Both the position numbers and the translations under genes were made by a program. From Trinickia fusca (GTDB lineage Bacteria > Pseudomonadota > Gammaproteobacteria > Burkholderiales > Burkholderiaceae): a DNA stretch of 64,000 bases. The notes beneath the pieces were generated by a model, which worked only from the letters and a program-made list of their open reading frames with translations, did not search any database and had not been told where the DNA came from. Every line of letters begins with the position of its first letter. Position 1 is the first letter of the stretch. Below are positions 18,344 through 28,574 of the stretch, in pieces. The stretch is taken from NCBI RefSeq assembly GCF_003628145.1, contig NZ_RBZV01000004.1, positions 232,766 to 296,765 on the forward strand. The letters are read 5' to 3'.

Positions 18344-19192
18344 TCAATCGGCCGGGCATGCCCGCTGCAACTGTTCGCCCAGCCCCGTGACCCCGAGCCG
18401 CATCGTCTGCCCGGGTCGCAGATAGATAGGCGTGGGCTTCACGCCCATGCCGACGCCGGGCGGCGTGCCCGTCGTGATGACATCCCCCGGATACAGCGTC
18501 ATGCAGCGCGACAGATACGCGACGAGCTGGGCCACGCCGAAGATCATCGTGCGCGTGTTGCCGCTCTGGTAACGGCGATCGTCCACTTCGAGCCACAAGT
18601 CGAGTTGCTGCGGGTCCGCAATCTCGTCGCGCGTGACGAGCCACGGCCCCAACGGCGCGAACGTATCGAAGCCCTTGCCCTTGTCCCACTGCCCGCCGCG
18701 CTCGAGTTGCCATTCGCGCTCGGAGACGTCGTTGACGATGCAGTAGCCGGCCACGTAGTCGAGCGCGCGCGCTTCGTCGATGTCCTTGCACGCACGACCG
18801 ATCACGACGCCGAGCTCGACCTCCCAATCGGTCTTCGTCGAGCCGCGCGGAATGATCACATCGTCGTTGGGACCGCAGACGGCGCTCGTCCACTTGCAGA
18901 AGACCACGGGCTCCTTAGGTATCGGCATGCCCGCTTCGGCCGCGTGATCGGCATAGTTGAGCCCGATGCCGATCAGCTTGCCGATCCGTCCCACGCACGG
19001 GCCGATGCGCGGATTACCGCCGACGGCGGGCAGCGCCGCGGGATCGACCTCACGCAGCCGCGCGAGGCCGGCATCGCTGAGCACGGCGTCGGCAATATCG
19101 GGCACGATGCCCGACAGATCGCGAATCGCGCCTTGGCTGTCGAGCAGCCCTGGCTTTTCCTGGCCCCTCGGGCCGTAGCGAAGCAATTTCAT
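18344..19192 (-). CDS. Fumarylacetoacetate hydrolase family protein
   Basis: A 282-aa FAH-family enzyme that cleaves or hydrates 2-keto acids with a Mg ion. The core begins IGKLIGIGLNYADHAAEAGM. The metal ligands sit in TDWEVELGVVIG (two Glu) and the following AGYCIVNDVSERE (Asp). PGDVITTGTPPGVG is the second family signature. The start at 19192 is preferred because AGGAGGGG lies 7 bp upstream and MKLLRYG begins the usual N-terminal domain. The sequence resembles 2,4-diketo-3-deoxy-L-fuconate hydrolase and ureidoglycolate lyase-type members; the real substrate is uncertain. Confidence 0.92.
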   Translation of the reverse strand: MKLLRYGPRGQEKPGLLDSQGAIRDLSGIVPDIADAVLSDAGLARLREVDPAALPAVGGNPRIGPCVGRIGKLIGIGLNYADHAAEAGMPIPKEPVVFCKWTSAVCGPNDDVIIPRGSTKTDWEVELGVVIGRACKDIDEARALDYVAGYCIVNDVSEREWQLERGGQWDKGKGFDTFAPLGPWLVTRDEIADPQQLDLWLEVDDRRYQSGNTRTMIFGVAQLVAYLSRCMTLYPGDVITTGTPPGVGMGVKPTPIYLRPGQTMRLGVTGLGEQLQRACPAD

Positions 19193-19441
19193 CGTGTCGC
19201 CCCTCCTCATCACGTTGGCAAAGCATTCGCGAGTCTTTGTATCACCGGCGCGGGGCCGACAGGAATAGCTTGCGCGGCATACCGACTATTGCAGCGCGCG
19301 CAACACGGACGTGCGACGTGTGACGCCCATGCGACGCACGCCACAAATCTGGATCGGCACCCCCGGATGGCGCTAGAATGGCGGCCCTTCAAAAAACCGC
19401 GCGCGCCGTTCCCTCCCGCGCGGGCACCGTCGATCGATCTC

Positions 19442-19984
19442 ATGGCCAAACTTCTGACCGATACCGAATTCCAACGCTTTTCCGAACTCCAGCAAAAGCA
19501 GGCAAGCTTCACGATCACGACCGAGGAAGCCGACGAACTGCGCGGCATCGTCGAGCGCGCGCAGCAAAAGCGCGACGACCGCTCCGCGGCCATGCAAGCG
19601 ATCGAAGCCTATATCGGTCAATTCGACATCACGCCCGACGAGCTGTTCTCGCCTGAACAAATCGGCGAAGCCGCACGCACGTATGGCCTCATCGCCAATA
19701 CGAAAAAGGAACGCGCGCTGCCGCCGGCCCTCACGTTCAACGGCAAGCCCTACCAATGGACGCGCACGCTGCCCGACGAAGTGCGCGTGCCGCTGTTCGA
19801 CGCCTTCAAGGCCGGCGAATCGATCAAGAGCTTCCTGTCGACGCCGAAGGACGCCGTCCGCTGCGTCGCGACGATTGCGCGCCTCGAACGCGAAACCGGT
19901 GGCGTCTATGCCGAGGCGTGGCTCGCCGAGCTGTCGGTCACGCGTGAGCAGGTCGACGAGGCCTTGGCGAAACTGGCTGCTTAA
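19442..19984 (+). CDS. Conserved hypothetical protein (180 aa)
   Basis: Small soluble protein with a helical N-terminus rich in Glu, Gln and Lys (likely coiled coil, residues 10-50). The middle has FDITPDELFSPEQIGEAARTYG and the C-terminal half holds FNGKPYQWTRTLPDEVRVPL. No known domain is identified. It converges with and touches the PatZ-like gene, their stop codons overlapping at 19981-19984. Composition is typical of the host core. Confidence 0.75.
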   Translation: MAKLLTDTEFQRFSELQQKQASFTITTEEADELRGIVERAQQKRDDRSAAMQAIEAYIGQFDITPDELFSPEQIGEAARTYGLIANTKKERALPPALTFNGKPYQWTRTLPDEVRVPLFDAFKAGESIKSFLSTPKDAVRCVATIARLERETGGVYAEAWLAELSVTREQVDEALAKLAA

Positions 19985-22425
19985 GCCGGCGCCCGCTCCC
20001 TGCCGTCCACGTCCAGTGCAAGCTCCACCTGGACGACGGCAGGATCGTCCGACGGCCTGATCGCAAAACCACACGCTTTAGCCAGGCCCAGCATCGGCGC
20101 GTTCTCGCGCAGGACGAAGCCGACCAGCGAGCGTGTGCCGCGCGCGCGGGTGTAGCCCAGCATGCGCTGCATCAGCAGCTTGCCGAGCCCCTTGCCCTTT
20201 AGGTCCGAACGTACCACCATCGCGAACTCGGCGCGCTCGTTGTCGGGATCGGTGACGATGCGCGCGACGCCCAGCGTGCGCATCGCGCCACTCGCCTCGC
20301 CCGTCGTCGCAATCAGTGCCATTTCGCGGTCGTAGTCGATCTGTGTCATGCGCGCGAGCTGCGAGTGGTCGAAGCCGCTGACGGCCGCGAAAAACCGCAT
20401 GCGTAGATCGTCCGCCGTCATCGCCGCGATGAAGGCGCTGTGCGCCGCCTCGTCTTCGGGGCGAATCGGCCGGATCGTGAGGGGCTCGCCGTGCCAGTCG
20501 ATCGTCTGCTCGAGGCAGCGCGGATACGGCACGATCGCCAGCCGGCCGCGCGCTTGCGCGAGCCGCACGCGCGGCGCCACCAGCCACGCGCGCGTACGAG
20601 TGACGCGCAGCACGGCATCGAGCGCGACGATCTCCTCGATATCGCACACGGCCTCGGATAGCGCCGTCAAAGCATGCAGCGTCGGTTCGACTGCTGCGCG
20701 CCGCGCATAGGGCGAGTGTGCAACGATCTCGCGCGCCAGCACCGGGTTCAGCGGCGGGAAGCCATAGGTCGCGAACGGCGCTGCGATGCCGTCGTGCGAT
20801 GGGGCCGTGAAGCGGAACACGGGGCCGAATTGTGCATCGTCACGTAGCTCGATCTTGACGTCGACGATCGTTTCGTCGGCGTCGGCGTCTGCGTGGCCAT
20901 CCTCGTCGAGCGCGGTAGCGGTAGCCATATCGCTCACCGCCTTTTCACCCGCCCCCGATACGAGCACGTCGAGCCCAAAGTGGACGAGCAACGCTGCAGC
21001 GGCTTCGCCGGCGAGTTCGACCTGCCCCGCCGCCAACGCCGCGCGCGCCTGTGCCTGCGCCGCTTCGATCGACGCCGGCACCTGTTCCGGCAAACCTGGC
21101 GGCGTCTGCATCAACAGCTCACGGCCGAGCCGGTAGTCGACCAGACGTGCGAACGCGCGCGCCAGTCGATGCGGCGTACTGTGTACCGCAATGCCGTGCG
21201 CACGCAGCGCATCGCGCGTGGAATCGTCTACCCCACCGAAAAAGCACGCGAGCAGGCCGCGATAGGCGAAGCGCTGCCGTTCGATCAGCATCCGCGCGAC
21301 CTCGGCCACCGGTGCGCTGTGCGTAGGTGCATGCACGACAAACGCCGTACCCGTCTCGCGATGCGGCGCAAGCGCCTCGAGCGCACGGCCGAACTGCTCG
21401 GGCGTGGCATCGCCGCCCAACAGCAGCGGGTTGCCGGGTGCCACGTGCGGCAACGCGACGCGCAATGCGCGTGCCGCCTCATCGGACCATTGCGCGAGAC
21501 CGTGCCCCGCGGCGGAAAAGGCGTCGGCCGCCAGCGTGCCGACGCCGCGATCGCTGGTAATCAGCGTCGCCGTCGAGCTGGCCGCGATGCGCCCCACACC
21601 CAGCGTCTCGATCTCGTCGAGCAGATCGTCGAGCGCGTCGACGCGCACCATGCCCGCTCGCCGAAACGCGGCTGCATACAGCGCATCGGCGGGATCATGA
21701 TGGCCCGTGCGCAGCACGAGTACGGGCTTGTTACGCGCCGCGGCCCGTGCCGCCGACATGAACTTGCGCGCGGCGCGCACGGCCGACAATTCGAGCAGGA
21801 TCGCGCGCGTGCGTCCGTCGCTCGCGAGGTAATCGAGGACGTCGCCGGCGTCGACGTCGGCTTCGTCGCCGAGCGCGATCGCATGCGAAAAGCCCAGACC
21901 GCGAGCATGTGCCCAGCCAAGCACCGCATTGGTCAGCGCATTCGACTGTGACACCCACGCCACGCCACCCTCCTTGACCATGCAAGAAGGCGCGCCGAAT
22001 TGCGCCTTCAGCGCCGGCGTGACGACGCCGAGACTGCCGGGTCCGAGGATACGTAGCAGATAGGGGCGCGCCGCGGCGAGTGCCTGCGCGAGTGCGCGCG
22101 CGGCGCCGTCGCCGCGCGCATCACCGACGAGAATGGCCGAGCGCGTGCCCAGCTTGCCGAGCTTCGCGATGATGTCGGGCCACGTCGCGCTCGGCGTGCA
22201 GACGAGTGCGACGCTCGGCGCTTCGAGCAGATCGCCGACATCGGCGAACACGGCTCGGCCGTCGAGCTCAGCGTACTTGGGATTGACGGGCCACGCGGGA
22301 CCGTCGAAGCCGCCGGCCAGCACGCGCGCCCACACCATCGCGCCGATGCGGCGCGAACGCGGCGAGGCGCCGATCACGGCGACTGACTTCGGCTGGAACA
22401 GCGCGTCGAGATTGCGAACGGTCAT
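19981..22425 (-). CDS. PatZ-like acyl-CoA synthetase / GNAT acetyltransferase
   Basis: A 814-aa two-part protein of the protein-lysine acetyltransferase type (PatZ/Pat). The N-terminal part is an NDP-forming acyl-CoA synthetase region: a CoA-binding Rossmann domain (FQPKSVAVIGASP) and a succinyl-CoA-ligase-like second domain. A degenerate ATP-grasp region follows. The last 150 residues are a GNAT domain with RPEDEAAHSAF and GKGLGKLLMQRMLGYTRARG. It probably acetylates enzymes such as acetyl-CoA synthetase in the cytosol. The start at 22425 follows GAGGAC; a longer reading from 22503 is possible. The Tn7-like left end lies 170 bp upstream, so its promoter region may be altered. Confidence 0.88.
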   Translation of the reverse strand: MTVRNLDALFQPKSVAVIGASPRSRRIGAMVWARVLAGGFDGPAWPVNPKYAELDGRAVFADVGDLLEAPSVALVCTPSATWPDIIAKLGKLGTRSAILVGDARGDGAARALAQALAAARPYLLRILGPGSLGVVTPALKAQFGAPSCMVKEGGVAWVSQSNALTNAVLGWAHARGLGFSHAIALGDEADVDAGDVLDYLASDGRTRAILLELSAVRAARKFMSAARAAARNKPVLVLRTGHHDPADALYAAAFRRAGMVRVDALDDLLDEIETLGVGRIAASSTATLITSDRGVGTLAADAFSAAGHGLAQWSDEAARALRVALPHVAPGNPLLLGGDATPEQFGRALEALAPHRETGTAFVVHAPTHSAPVAEVARMLIERQRFAYRGLLACFFGGVDDSTRDALRAHGIAVHSTPHRLARAFARLVDYRLGRELLMQTPPGLPEQVPASIEAAQAQARAALAAGQVELAGEAAAALLVHFGLDVLVSGAGEKAVSDMATATALDEDGHADADADETIVDVKIELRDDAQFGPVFRFTAPSHDGIAAPFATYGFPPLNPVLAREIVAHSPYARRAAVEPTLHALTALSEAVCDIEEIVALDAVLRVTRTRAWLVAPRVRLAQARGRLAIVPYPRCLEQTIDWHGEPLTIRPIRPEDEAAHSAFIAAMTADDLRMRFFAAVSGFDHSQLARMTQIDYDREMALIATTGEASGAMRTLGVARIVTDPDNERAEFAMVVRSDLKGKGLGKLLMQRMLGYTRARGTRSLVGFVLRENAPMLGLAKACGFAIRPSDDPAVVQVELALDVDGRERAPA

Positions 22426-22594
22426 GGTCGTCCTCGAGAAACGAAGGCTGTGCGCATGCGCGTTCGGCATGAGTCGCCGCCGCGCGTCGAAAGCATAGTT
22501 CATTTGCTTTCGACACGCGTTTCCGCCAGCCGCTGCGGCCAGCAGCCCGAGTCACTCGCAGATGACGCGCTCTATCGGACTTGAGCGACCACCC

Positions 22595-22617
22595 TGTGGC
22601 GTTACAAAAAAGTCTTC
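22595..22617 (+). repeat. Tn7-like left terminal inverted repeat
   Basis: Starts TGTGGCGTTACAAAAAAGTC. The reverse complement of the right end (63884-63906) differs in one base only. The TGT terminus is the norm for Tn7-type ends. Confidence 0.85.
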
Positions 22618-22748
22618 CGGTGGACCGCCGATAAATGCTTGATTGCTCATGGGCCGGGCCTCGCTGCGAGCGCGGGAAGTTTTCAGTTGCGGCAGGTCCC
22701 GGCGGTCAGACCGTCGGAAAACGTACCAAGAAAGTTTTCAGTTACGGG
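22601..22748 (+). promoter_or_regulatory. Left-end TnsB binding sites
   Basis: Three inverted-orientation sites: 22601-22618 (GTTACAAAAAAGTCTTCC), 22674-22692 and 22728-22748. They are spaced unevenly, as in Tn7 left ends, and their complement reads ACTGAAAACTTTCTTG-like, matching the right-end sites. Confidence 0.75.
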
Positions 22749-22898
22749 CGGCCCGTAACCGGGTATCTATCCTCACCACTGCGGTCGTCAGTTCGTGGAG
22801 AGAAGTGCCTACCGAGGTGGGCACCCACGCCGACTCGTAAGTAGAAAAAATACGACGCGTCATCGAGGCCCACGAGGCCTCCCGACCAGAACACCGCC
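22749..22898. other. Short gap between left-end sites and tniQ
   Basis: About 150 bp past the binding sites up to the tniQ stop. No feature beyond the sites is seen. Confidence 0.6.
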
Positions 22899-24623
22899 TC
22901 AACGTCTCCCTTCGTTGACAAGTGTGTCAACGAATTCAATCACCTCGGGCAAAGAAACCCGCGCTGTGTGCCGAAGTCTCCATGCGGTGAGCGGAATTGC
23001 TGCCGGCCAGTTCGCGTGTACCCATTTCACCCTACGGAACTGAATAGCCTCCACAGTTTCGACCAGTTCGGGCAGCAAAACAGCAGTCTTCGGAAGCTTT
23101 TCTTTCGCAAGCCGGATGCTCAAGGAACGGGCACCAATAAGATGCTTGATAGCGGCTCTCGTCACTCGCTGCGGCGGCTCGTAAGCCGCAATCTTCGCCG
23201 CTGCCTGACGTACCTGCTCGCTAAGCCTTTCATCACGCGCAGCCCAGTCAACCCGCCCTTTTTCGCTACGCGTTCTCCCTCTTGAGATACGGGCAACAAA
23301 TTTCGAACGCATCTTTTGCGCCAGTTGACTCGTTCCGTTGTGACTACGACGCCCACCGGGCCCCGACAGCATCCGGCGAACAATCTTGAAGTCAACGCCT
23401 AGCATCTTGGCGACGGTGGTATGCCGATACCCCTTCCCAACAAGTTCATGTACCTTCTTGACGAAAACGTCACCGTATTTTGTAACCCGCATTTTGACTG
23501 GCTGCCCAGCCGCGTCTACGTCATCCAGGCGGGCGGTGAACTCATACCCACATCCGCACAGGAACCGTCCCGCCCGATTTCCGAACTTGTGATGCCTGAG
23601 AATCGTATAGCTTGTTATCGTTGGGGTACCAAAATGGTCCGACGCGGGATTTTTGCAGAGCCATGGTCCACGGCAAATGGTCGTCCCTCTATCACAAGCG
23701 CTGTTCACCGATTCATCGAGAAAATGCATCGCCAATAGTCGGCGCAACGGATGAGGGCTCCCCTTCCGCGCCTTCACAATCTTTCTGAGCCAGTTATGCA
23801 CGCATCCTTCCTCGATTTCGGAATGCAGAATTCTTAACAAATTATCGCCATAAAAATCTTTGAATTCCCTATCGAGCTTTAGACAATCAATCATATAACT
23901 GTTTTTCATAAATCCGGCCCGGTGCAACTTATCGAGAAACAAAACCTGCTGTTCATCCTGGCTTCTCGACGGCCGTCTTTGAAGCAAGGCAACGCCGAGT
24001 TCCGATATATTCAACAACAACGCTTGCTCGCGGCTTGTCAGTCCAATCAGATAGGGGCGCGTGGCCATACGTAAATTTGCGGCATGTTGCGCAGATGGGT
24101 ATCCATCGACCGGCCGCGTTTCAATTTCCGTCTCCACGAGACCGACAGCGTGGCGGACGCAAAAATGCACACCTTGTAACTGATGGGAGCGACGCCAGTA
24201 CGTCTCCCCTCGGACCGTGGCGTCTTCGTCGAGGCACGCTGGGCATGTACGCATATATTTCGGCATCGGGATTCCGGTAAACGCCAGTCCCAATCGCCCG
24301 AACACACTTCCCCGGGACGGTGCTTCAGCCCGCATCGCAACCGACAAGGCGCGCTGGCGCTCCGAGCCAATGAATGCCGTGTAGTAGGGAAATAGCGTCC
24401 TGTTCCATATAAGTTCATCCACTGTCTCTGAAATCAGGCCACCTACATGCTGCTTTAATCTCGTCAAATAGACGGGAAATTCAACGGCGACATGACGAAC
24501 ATTTTCACCATACACCTCTCGCAGCGTTTCTGCCCATGACCTGGACATGGTGTGTCGGTGATAGCGGCCAATCGCACTACATAGTAACTCGTCCTCGTGG
24601 AACGACGGAAAATAGCCAATCAT
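22899..24623 (-). CDS. tniQ: TniQ/TnsD-family target selector
   Basis: A 574-aa protein of the TniQ family (TnsD type), which binds the target DNA and recruits TnsC. The N-terminus MIGYFPSFHEDELLCSAIGRYH is typical of TniQ. A zinc motif CPACL (residues near 140) is followed by a spaced FCVRH, giving a CCCH ribbon. A second helix-turn-helix-like part follows near residue 420, with TKYGDVFVKKVHELVGKGYR, and the C-terminal third is basic. The length is near that of TnsD (about 500-600), longer than the short TniQ of CRISPR-associated elements. It is last in the tnsABC-tniQ order, with a 181-bp gap after tnsC. Confidence 0.88.
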   Translation of the reverse strand: MIGYFPSFHEDELLCSAIGRYHRHTMSRSWAETLREVYGENVRHVAVEFPVYLTRLKQHVGGLISETVDELIWNRTLFPYYTAFIGSERQRALSVAMRAEAPSRGSVFGRLGLAFTGIPMPKYMRTCPACLDEDATVRGETYWRRSHQLQGVHFCVRHAVGLVETEIETRPVDGYPSAQHAANLRMATRPYLIGLTSREQALLLNISELGVALLQRRPSRSQDEQQVLFLDKLHRAGFMKNSYMIDCLKLDREFKDFYGDNLLRILHSEIEEGCVHNWLRKIVKARKGSPHPLRRLLAMHFLDESVNSACDRGTTICRGPWLCKNPASDHFGTPTITSYTILRHHKFGNRAGRFLCGCGYEFTARLDDVDAAGQPVKMRVTKYGDVFVKKVHELVGKGYRHTTVAKMLGVDFKIVRRMLSGPGGRRSHNGTSQLAQKMRSKFVARISRGRTRSEKGRVDWAARDERLSEQVRQAAAKIAAYEPPQRVTRAAIKHLIGARSLSIRLAKEKLPKTAVLLPELVETVEAIQFRRVKWVHANWPAAIPLTAWRLRHTARVSLPEVIEFVDTLVNEGRR

Positions 24624-24804
24624 TATAAAAACTCCTCAACGCAAATAATAGAGTTGGGGCTGTGTAACGTAGTGCCAATAGCGCGTCATATACGGTTGCG
24701 CCCGCGAATACGGCGGCACTCGCCAGAGGTGTCGGGCATCCGCGCTATACAAAAGCTAGCCGGAATGGCATTCGGGAATGCAAGTCAAAATCGGCCTCCT
24801 CGCC

Positions 24805-26442
24805 TCAAGCCGCAAGGAACGCGGACGGACCGCAAATCACTCCTGCCATGGCGAGTGCGTCGTATGCGCTCTCGTCACTGCCTCGCGTTGATGTAATGCG
24901 TCGCAAGTCTTCCAGCGGAAGATGGTCTATGTCCACCGCAGTCTTCTTCCGCTTCACCCCTGACGCTGGCCTGCCTCGCCGCTGTGACGCTACCTCTGAC
25001 GTCGTCTCCGGAAGTTTGAAATCGCTCCCGGATGTGTCGAAAACCACGTTGGCAGCCAACTCCGCACTCGCCGCGTCCATCCCCGCATTCCTCATCAGTT
25101 GCACCATCTTCGCTCGGCGCAATTCGTTGTCATTCTCCATCGCACGACGCAAATCGATGACGTCAATCTTTTCCTGAAGGAGCAACTGCTCTCGCGCTAA
25201 CTGTTGCTCGAAATCCAGAGGTCGCAGGTCATCGAACTCGGCGATACGCAGCATGTCTCCCGACTTCAATGCTTCCAGCATTGGCTTAAGCAGCTTGAAC
25301 TCTTCGTCCGCCACTTGGTTCATCAATTCCGGAGTCACTGCTTCCACCTTGTTGGCCATCGCGCGGTACTGTGAGAGCATGTAGAGCTTCACGGCAAGGT
25401 CGACCACTCCCTGAGTACGCTCATAAAATACGTCGGCCACTTCCGACGTGAAATCGGTCTTGTTTTTCGTCCATTGATAGCGCCAGAGCGCTTTCATCAG
25501 AAAGTCCCACTCCGCGTCCCGCTCGAACCTGGGCCATACGAGTGCACCCATGCCGGCGCCGCGTCTTGCCTGACGAAAATCTACCTGCAGCAGGTGTTGC
25601 GCCGACATCGTGCCAACTAGGACAACTGGGGCCTCCGACAGGTTAACGAGGGTCACGAAAAAGTTGAGCATTTTCACGATACCTTGCTCGCCAGCAGGAC
25701 GAATGTGCTGAAGCTCGTCGAAAACAATGAGGCCAATGTTGTACAGACGAGCAATCTGAGCGACCTCGAGCAACCGTTGTTCGGTCGTTACGCCCTTGCC
25801 TCCGAAGCGCGTTGCATAGTCGGTGTCCACCAGCACCTTGTCTACCTTCTTGAAGAACGATAGGCAAAGTTGCTTCACGCTACCATCGTGAGGACACTCC
25901 ACGATAATCCATGGAATCTGATACACCCCATGCTTCGGGTGCCAGATGACTTGCGGGTAGCGCGCGAGACTTCGACTCAGGGACCGGGTCTTGCCCATTC
26001 CCGAAACGCCGATGAGCGACATAGACATCGAGGGTGCAGGGCTCGCAAGAAGGCTCCCATCGAAGGCTTCGCCTTGGCTCATTCGATAGATATGCTGCAT
26101 GCGCGCAAGTAGTTCCGGCGTTTTGGGATTTCGTTTGCGATACCCAGCCCTCATCATCATATCGACACGCATGCCGATGTCGATGTGCCGCCCGAGCGGC
26201 TGGAAGAAATCGAATAGCCGAGAAATCATCTGACCGCGTTCGGCCGTGGGTCGGTCACGCTCCGACTCCGCATAAGGAGGATATTCCTGCAGCGTCAGAA
26301 GCAACTGTTTTTGTGTTGCCATTGCGGGTAACGCCTCAATAAAGGGGTTACCGGCGTACTCCGGAAGCGTTGCCGGGAGGTAACGAGCTTCAACAGCGGG
26401 GCAATTTGGCAGTGGCCCGGAGTTATAAGGGATTTCATTCAT
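24805..26442 (-). CDS. tnsC: TnsC-like AAA+ ATPase regulator
   Basis: A 545-aa AAA+ ATPase that links the target-binding protein to the transposase. Walker A GVSGMGKT lies at residues 145-152 and Walker B LIVFDELQHI at about residues 238-247. It starts MNEIPYNSGPLPNCPAVEAR and has an extended N-terminal region before the ATPase core. The C-terminal tail (residues 480-545) is basic and Pro-rich. It sits 2 bp after tnsB on the same strand, so translational coupling is likely. The length is close to that of TnsC from Tn7 (555 aa). Confidence 0.9.
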   Translation of the reverse strand: MNEIPYNSGPLPNCPAVEARYLPATLPEYAGNPFIEALPAMATQKQLLLTLQEYPPYAESERDRPTAERGQMISRLFDFFQPLGRHIDIGMRVDMMMRAGYRKRNPKTPELLARMQHIYRMSQGEAFDGSLLASPAPSMSMSLIGVSGMGKTRSLSRSLARYPQVIWHPKHGVYQIPWIIVECPHDGSVKQLCLSFFKKVDKVLVDTDYATRFGGKGVTTEQRLLEVAQIARLYNIGLIVFDELQHIRPAGEQGIVKMLNFFVTLVNLSEAPVVLVGTMSAQHLLQVDFRQARRGAGMGALVWPRFERDAEWDFLMKALWRYQWTKNKTDFTSEVADVFYERTQGVVDLAVKLYMLSQYRAMANKVEAVTPELMNQVADEEFKLLKPMLEALKSGDMLRIAEFDDLRPLDFEQQLAREQLLLQEKIDVIDLRRAMENDNELRRAKMVQLMRNAGMDAASAELAANVVFDTSGSDFKLPETTSEVASQRRGRPASGVKRKKTAVDIDHLPLEDLRRITSTRGSDESAYDALAMAGVICGPSAFLAA

Positions 26443-26444
26443 AC

Positions 26445-28565
26445 CTATTCGTCGTCAGCAAGGTCAAAGATGGAGGGCATCGCATAGGTCGCTTTGGGCT
26501 GTGGCGCAATTGGCACAACATTGTCGGGTACAGTGGGGATGGGCTTTACAAAGGAAAAGCTCTCGGCCTCGCGTTGTTTTGTGCGCTCGCGTTCGCCGTT
26601 CTCCTTGATGTTGCCGGTTCGCTCGGCCTTGCTACGTCTGTCAGGTCCGGCACTCTTCTTCCGGGCTCTCGCCTGCTCGACGACGCGCGAAATTTCTTCT
26701 TCACGATTGATTTTTTCCTCGAGAACACCATGGGCTGCCGCCGCAACCGCCCGCTTCGACTGCTTCTGCATGGCGAGCAACTCCTGAAGCGACATGCCGC
26801 GTTGTTCCTCGTCCTTTGTAGCTAGACGGCAAACCTTGAAGAGCTTCCTATCCTTCGGGTCATGGAGGAGAATTTCGTCGAGGTTGCGAGGGTCGTACGA
26901 GACGTCAACCTTCCAGCTATCATCGCGACGCGCAGCGGAAAACCATCCCTTTTCGAGTGCGTATGCACACACATAGAGGCGCGAATGAAACTCGATGCCA
27001 GACGCCGTGACTGTGGCCCGTGCTGTGTGCATCAAAGCGAATCGCAAGGTGTCGGGGCTGTAAGTTCTCAACGCTCCGGAACGCTTTCTGACGCCCCATT
27101 TCCAGAGTTCATTTGGCGAGGCCACGACGCCATCACGGGACAACTCAACTGTCATCGGATAGCCATCAATGACAGACGCGTTGTGCTCAAGAACGGAATG
27201 GATAACCACTCGGATGAAGTCATCGAGAGTCAGCGTAGCGTCTAAGCGATAGTCATGACCTCCGCGCTCCAGGTAATCGACGTCGATATAGCCGTCGACA
27301 AACGGGGCGAACACCGCATGGAGAGACCGGAACTGTCGCTCGACGATACCCTTCCAATCCGCGCGATAAGGAGGAGCGTTCTCGACCGTAACGTGCAGTA
27401 CATTCGATAACCGTTCCGCGAGCTTCGATTCAAGCTCGCCACGGTCTCCGAGGACGACACTGCTCAACGCCTCGCAAGGCCACTGCTCAGGTTCAATCTG
27501 GATGCCGTACTGTGCGCAAAACTCCACCTTGTTCGAGCCGGCGTTGAGCAACGCCATCAACGCCGCCGTCCAGGACGGCCTTTCGATACCAACGTAGATG
27601 CCAGCAATCATGCGGGACCAGACGTCGATGACCACGTAGAGCACCGGCCGCCCGATGATATTCCTTTGGTCCGCTTTCGAAACCAGATACACATCGGCGA
27701 TGGTCGCATCTATCTGGTAGCGAAACCCCGGCCCGATAGCTTCGTCCGTGGAGTTGCCAAGGAGCGGGCGCAGCGTCTTTTCCCAGAATTTTTTCCCCTT
27801 CCGTGCAGTCACCTCCCGTTTAATGTCACGCCGCTTTCGATACCAGTAATCGAAGGTTCGATATGAGGGAATTTGGTCTACGTCGCGGAGAACGAGACGA
27901 CGTCCGTCCTCTGCGATGTGGTCAGAGTAGAACTTGCGCAGCATAGTGCGCCACGCGCCCCGCAACTTCGCCTTCGGGTTGCCCAAGAAGTAATTCTTGA
28001 TTGCGACTTCGAATATCTTCTTGGTTGCCTCATCGGCATTCATTCCCATTCCGGGACTAATGGACCGAGAGCGTCCACGCTTCGGGGCGCCGGCAGCCTT
28101 ATCCTTACCCGCGCCGCCACATTTGTCCCAATCGCCAAGCAAAGCGTTGCGGGTCATGCCGCGCTTCCAGTAGTTCAGCAACCAGTTGCGTACAGTGTCC
28201 GGGTGGACTTCATGCTCCTCCGCCGCACTCGCAATCAACTTTGCGCGAGTGTCGGATACATAGACCGCTGGCTCGTCGCCAACCAGAGGATAGATGCACG
28301 ACCAAGCTCGGTCGCGACGGTTGCGGGACGATTGGCTAAGCGCCTCTTCCACTGGTAGACGGATAAACGGGTCGTCGACGACTATCTCGAGGTGCCCCTC
28401 CTCCCGAAGTTGCTCCCACGCCGACCGTTTAACCCATTGCGGCACGCCCAGCTTGGCATCGACATCGATTGCGACGAGCGCATCAGCCGACGGCGAGACC
28501 CAGAGCACTCGCATTCGGGTGCCGGTTTCGACTAGGTTCACCAACTCATTTCGTAGAAACGTCAT
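26445..28565 (-). CDS. tnsB: TnsB-like DDE transposase
   Basis: A 706-aa transposase of the rve/TnsB type that binds the element ends and joins the 3' ends to target DNA. Candidate catalytic residues are D286 (YQIDATIADVY), D374 (VVLGDRGE) and E409 (WKGIVERQF), a full DDE triad in the expected order. An N-terminal helix-turn-helix region includes HPDTVRNWLLNYW. The C-terminus is strongly charged (KSAGPDRRSKAERTGNIKEN). It follows tnsA with a 9-bp gap and precedes tnsC by 2 bp. Confidence 0.93.
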   Translation of the reverse strand: MTFLRNELVNLVETGTRMRVLWVSPSADALVAIDVDAKLGVPQWVKRSAWEQLREEGHLEIVVDDPFIRLPVEEALSQSSRNRRDRAWSCIYPLVGDEPAVYVSDTRAKLIASAAEEHEVHPDTVRNWLLNYWKRGMTRNALLGDWDKCGGAGKDKAAGAPKRGRSRSISPGMGMNADEATKKIFEVAIKNYFLGNPKAKLRGAWRTMLRKFYSDHIAEDGRRLVLRDVDQIPSYRTFDYWYRKRRDIKREVTARKGKKFWEKTLRPLLGNSTDEAIGPGFRYQIDATIADVYLVSKADQRNIIGRPVLYVVIDVWSRMIAGIYVGIERPSWTAALMALLNAGSNKVEFCAQYGIQIEPEQWPCEALSSVVLGDRGELESKLAERLSNVLHVTVENAPPYRADWKGIVERQFRSLHAVFAPFVDGYIDVDYLERGGHDYRLDATLTLDDFIRVVIHSVLEHNASVIDGYPMTVELSRDGVVASPNELWKWGVRKRSGALRTYSPDTLRFALMHTARATVTASGIEFHSRLYVCAYALEKGWFSAARRDDSWKVDVSYDPRNLDEILLHDPKDRKLFKVCRLATKDEEQRGMSLQELLAMQKQSKRAVAAAAHGVLEEKINREEEISRVVEQARARKKSAGPDRRSKAERTGNIKENGERERTKQREAESFSFVKPIPTVPDNVVPIAPQPKATYAMPSIFDLADDE

Positions 28566-28574
28566 GAGTCCGCC

